A stretch of DNA of 40,639 nucleotides from the NCBI GenBank assembly GCA_945860785.1, contig CAMATD010000015.1, forward strand, positions 1 through 40,639, in the 5' to 3' direction. This document shows, piece after piece, positions 39,241 through 40,639 of the stretch. The translations under genes and the position numbers were made by a program. Under the pieces are notes generated by a model. It saw only the letters and a program-made list of their open reading frames with translations, was not told the origin of the DNA and did not search any database. Numbering within the stretch: position 1 is the stretch's first letter; every line of letters begins with the position of its first letter. The stretch comes from Variovorax sp. YR752 (GTDB lineage Bacteria > Pseudomonadota > Gammaproteobacteria > Burkholderiales > Burkholderiaceae_C).

Positions 39241-40185
39241 GTGGACCGCCTCCAAAGCATTGAAACCTTCGTTCGCGTCGCGCAGACCCAGAGTTTTGCG
39301 GAGGCGGCGCGCCAGTTGCGGGTGGCCAATTCGGTGGTCACCACGCGGGTCAAGCAGCTGGAGGAGTTCCTCGGGGCCCCGCTGTTCCACCGCAGCACGC
39401 GGGTGGTGCGGCTCAGCGACATGGGCCAAGCCTTCCTGCGCGACTGTACTGAGCTCGTGGGTCGCGCCAACGACATCGTCGACCAGATGCGCGATGCGCG
39501 CGGCACGCCCCCCGGCACGCTGCGCGTCCATGCGCTGACAGGCATGGTGCTCGGCCGTTTCGCCTCGCTGCTGCACGAGTTCCACACCACCTACCCGGAC
39601 ATTCGCCTGGAGCTGATCGTGAGCGACGCGGTGGTCGATCCAGTCAAGGCCGGCGTCGATTGCGCATTGCAGATCTTTCCTGCGGCCTCGCAGGAGCTGG
39701 TGTCGCTGCCGCTGGTCCCGGTGCGGCGGCTGCTTTGCGCCACGCCCGCCTACCTCGAAGCGCACGGCACGTCGGCCACGCCGCGCGAGTTGCATCGCCA
39801 CAAGCTGGGCCTGTACTCGGGCTACCCCACGCGCGACCGCTGGACCTTTCACCACAAGGGCGAGCAGACCACCATCTACCTCGCGGCCGCGCTGCTGACC
39901 AACAGCGTCCACCTGCTGCGCGAGTACGCGCTGGAGCATGCGGGCATCGTCTGCCTGCCGACGCTGGTGGCAGGCGACGCCATTGCGCGCGGCGAGTTGC
40001 GCGTGGTGCTGGCGGAGCACCAGCTGTCGTCGTTCTCGCTGAGCGCGGTGTACGCGGGCACCTCGCGCAATGCGCTCAAGCTGCGGCTCTTCATCGAGCA
40101 CATCGCCACGCGATTCACGCGCGTGCCGCCCTGGGACGCCACGCTGATCGAGCGCGGAATGATCCCGGCGGAGCTGATCGAATAA
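39241..40185 (+). CDS. LysR-family transcriptional regulator
   Basis: A 314-residue regulator of the CrgA/DmlR-like LysR group. The N-terminal winged HTH reads IETFVRVAQTQSFAEAARQL and SVVTTRVKQLEEFLGAPLFH, followed by the linker and an effector domain (PDIRLELIVSDAVVDPVKAG, VDCALQIFPAAS, PTLVAGDAIARGELRVVL). The start is GTG 39241, which gives the family start MDRLQSIETF. It is divergent from the TPR gene and lies 132 bp upstream of the cupin-like gene, with a long inverted repeat in that gap; control of the cupin gene is likely. Confidence 0.92.
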   Translation: MDRLQSIETFVRVAQTQSFAEAARQLRVANSVVTTRVKQLEEFLGAPLFHRSTRVVRLSDMGQAFLRDCTELVGRANDIVDQMRDARGTPPGTLRVHALTGMVLGRFASLLHEFHTTYPDIRLELIVSDAVVDPVKAGVDCALQIFPAASQELVSLPLVPVRRLLCATPAYLEAHGTSATPRELHRHKLGLYSGYPTRDRWTFHHKGEQTTIYLAAALLTNSVHLLREYALEHAGIVCLPTLVAGDAIARGELRVVLAEHQLSSFSLSAVYAGTSRNALKLRLFIEHIATRFTRVPPWDATLIERGMIPAELIE

Positions 40186-40222
40186 CGCTCGGACACGACC
40201 GCGCGAGCGGGTAAACCCCAGC

Positions 40223-40247
40223 GATTGTTCGGAGACTCCGAACAATC
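40223..40247. promoter_or_regulatory. 25-bp perfect inverted repeat, candidate operator
   Basis: GATTGTTCGGAG and CTCCGAACAATC are perfectly complementary 12-bp arms around a single central A. There is no T-tract, and the centre lies about 80 bp upstream of the cupin ATG, so it looks like a regulator-binding site, plausibly for the LysR protein encoded next to it. Confidence 0.65.
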
Positions 40248-40317
40248 CTCTTCCAAACTGCTCCCTACCGGTGGCGTCGCTTGGCTCCTAGAGTTCGCTC
40301 ATCACAGGAGACAAGCC

Positions 40318-40639
40318 ATGACAGTCACCGCCTACCAGACCCGCTTCGGGTCGCTCAAGCACTTCGAGAAGGGCCATGTCGAACCGATCGCCGACGACGT
40401 GCGCCACTACGCGTTTTCCAACTGCTTCGAGATCGCGAGTATCAGCAAGCCCTACGAGAAGGTCGTGTTCGGGCAGAACCAGATCTACGTGCTCGAGACG
40501 CTGCGCGCCGAGGGCACCTCGCCGTGGTTCACCTGCGCGCACGACGAGTTCGCGCTCGTTCGTGATGGACGGCGATGTCGAAGTGCACCTCGTGCAGCTC
40601 GACGCCGGGCAGACCGTGGCCGACCAGGAGAAGAACGGC
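40318..40639 (+). CDS. Cupin-like protein, partial and frameshifted
   Basis: The start of a gene cut by the window end. AGGAG precedes the ATG at 40318. The readable protein has RFGSLKHFEKGHVEPIADD, HYAFSNCFEIASISKPYEKV, NQIYVLETLRAEGTSPWFT and CAHDEFALV, then in another frame MDGDVEVHLVQLDAGQTV. The DEFALVMDGDVEVHL pattern suggests the second strand pair of a cupin barrel. The frame is broken at 40555-40564, where TCGT is tandemly duplicated; removing one copy restores the reading. The enzymatic role is unknown. Proteins of this type often sit in aromatic-compound catabolic operons, but nothing here proves it. Confidence 0.6.
   Translation, partial: MTVTAYQTRFGSLKHFEKGHVEPIADDVRHYAFSNCFEIASISKPYEKVVFGQNQIYVLETLRAEGTSPWFTCAHDEFALVRDGRRCRSAPRAARRRADRGRPGEER

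Overview
High-GC DNA, densely coding on both strands, with a Burkholderiales-type gene set: TamA/TamB, cytochrome c4, a MoxR/VWA pair, PcaHG/PcaQ, a DUF1841 protein, and a tad pilus locus followed by a sigma-54 activator. I infer a Comamonadaceae member, probably Variovorax or a near relative. No rRNA, tRNA, CRISPR array, transposase or integrase was seen.

Layout. 257-5750 (minus): a small membrane protein and the TamB/TamA translocation module. 5889-8796 (minus): a four-gene operon of MoxR ATPase, small membrane protein, GNAT acetyltransferase and VWA protein. 8959-9648 (plus): dihaem cytochrome c4. 9762-12123: pcaH-pcaG for protocatechuate ring cleavage, divergent from a PcaQ-like LysR gene. 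12137-12571 (minus): DUF1841. 12885-23550 (plus): a seven-gene cluster encoding a repetitive Asp/Ala/Gly/Leu protein, an OmpA/Pal-like lipoprotein, a 1027-residue fusion of a predicted alpha/alpha-toroid to a MurF-like ligase, a small membrane protein, and a complete type I secretion apparatus (ABC, HlyD-type adaptor, TolC-type channel). 23556-36091 (minus): a complete tad (Flp pilus) operon from flp to tadG, ending with a sigma-54 activator gene. 36513-39007 (minus): an L,D-transpeptidase and a TPR protein that both end in NTF2-like domains. 39241-40639 (plus): a LysR regulator and the 5' part of a cupin-like gene.

How the parts may work together. The sigma-54 activator gene lies at the convergent end of the type I cluster and the tad operon. 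A sigma-54-like -24/-12 element lies upstream of the first gene of each (12835-12851 plus strand; 36227-36243 minus strand). Each is preceded, roughly 100-180 bp further upstream, by GTTACG/CGTAAC motifs that could be activator sites. My main hypothesis is that one sigma-54 circuit co-expresses a Tad pilus and a type I-secreted surface protein with its own OmpA-like lipoprotein and an unusual Mur-ligase fusion: a surface attachment programme that I do not recognise as described.

Caveat. Many genes that should be intact carry 1-2 bp indels in homopolymers or dinucleotide runs, and there are four apparent deletions (near 5750, inside pcaQ, near 23550, near 27748). Intact lengths are restored when single indels are corrected, so many are probably consensus or assembly errors. 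Frame-corrected readings are given in the entries.
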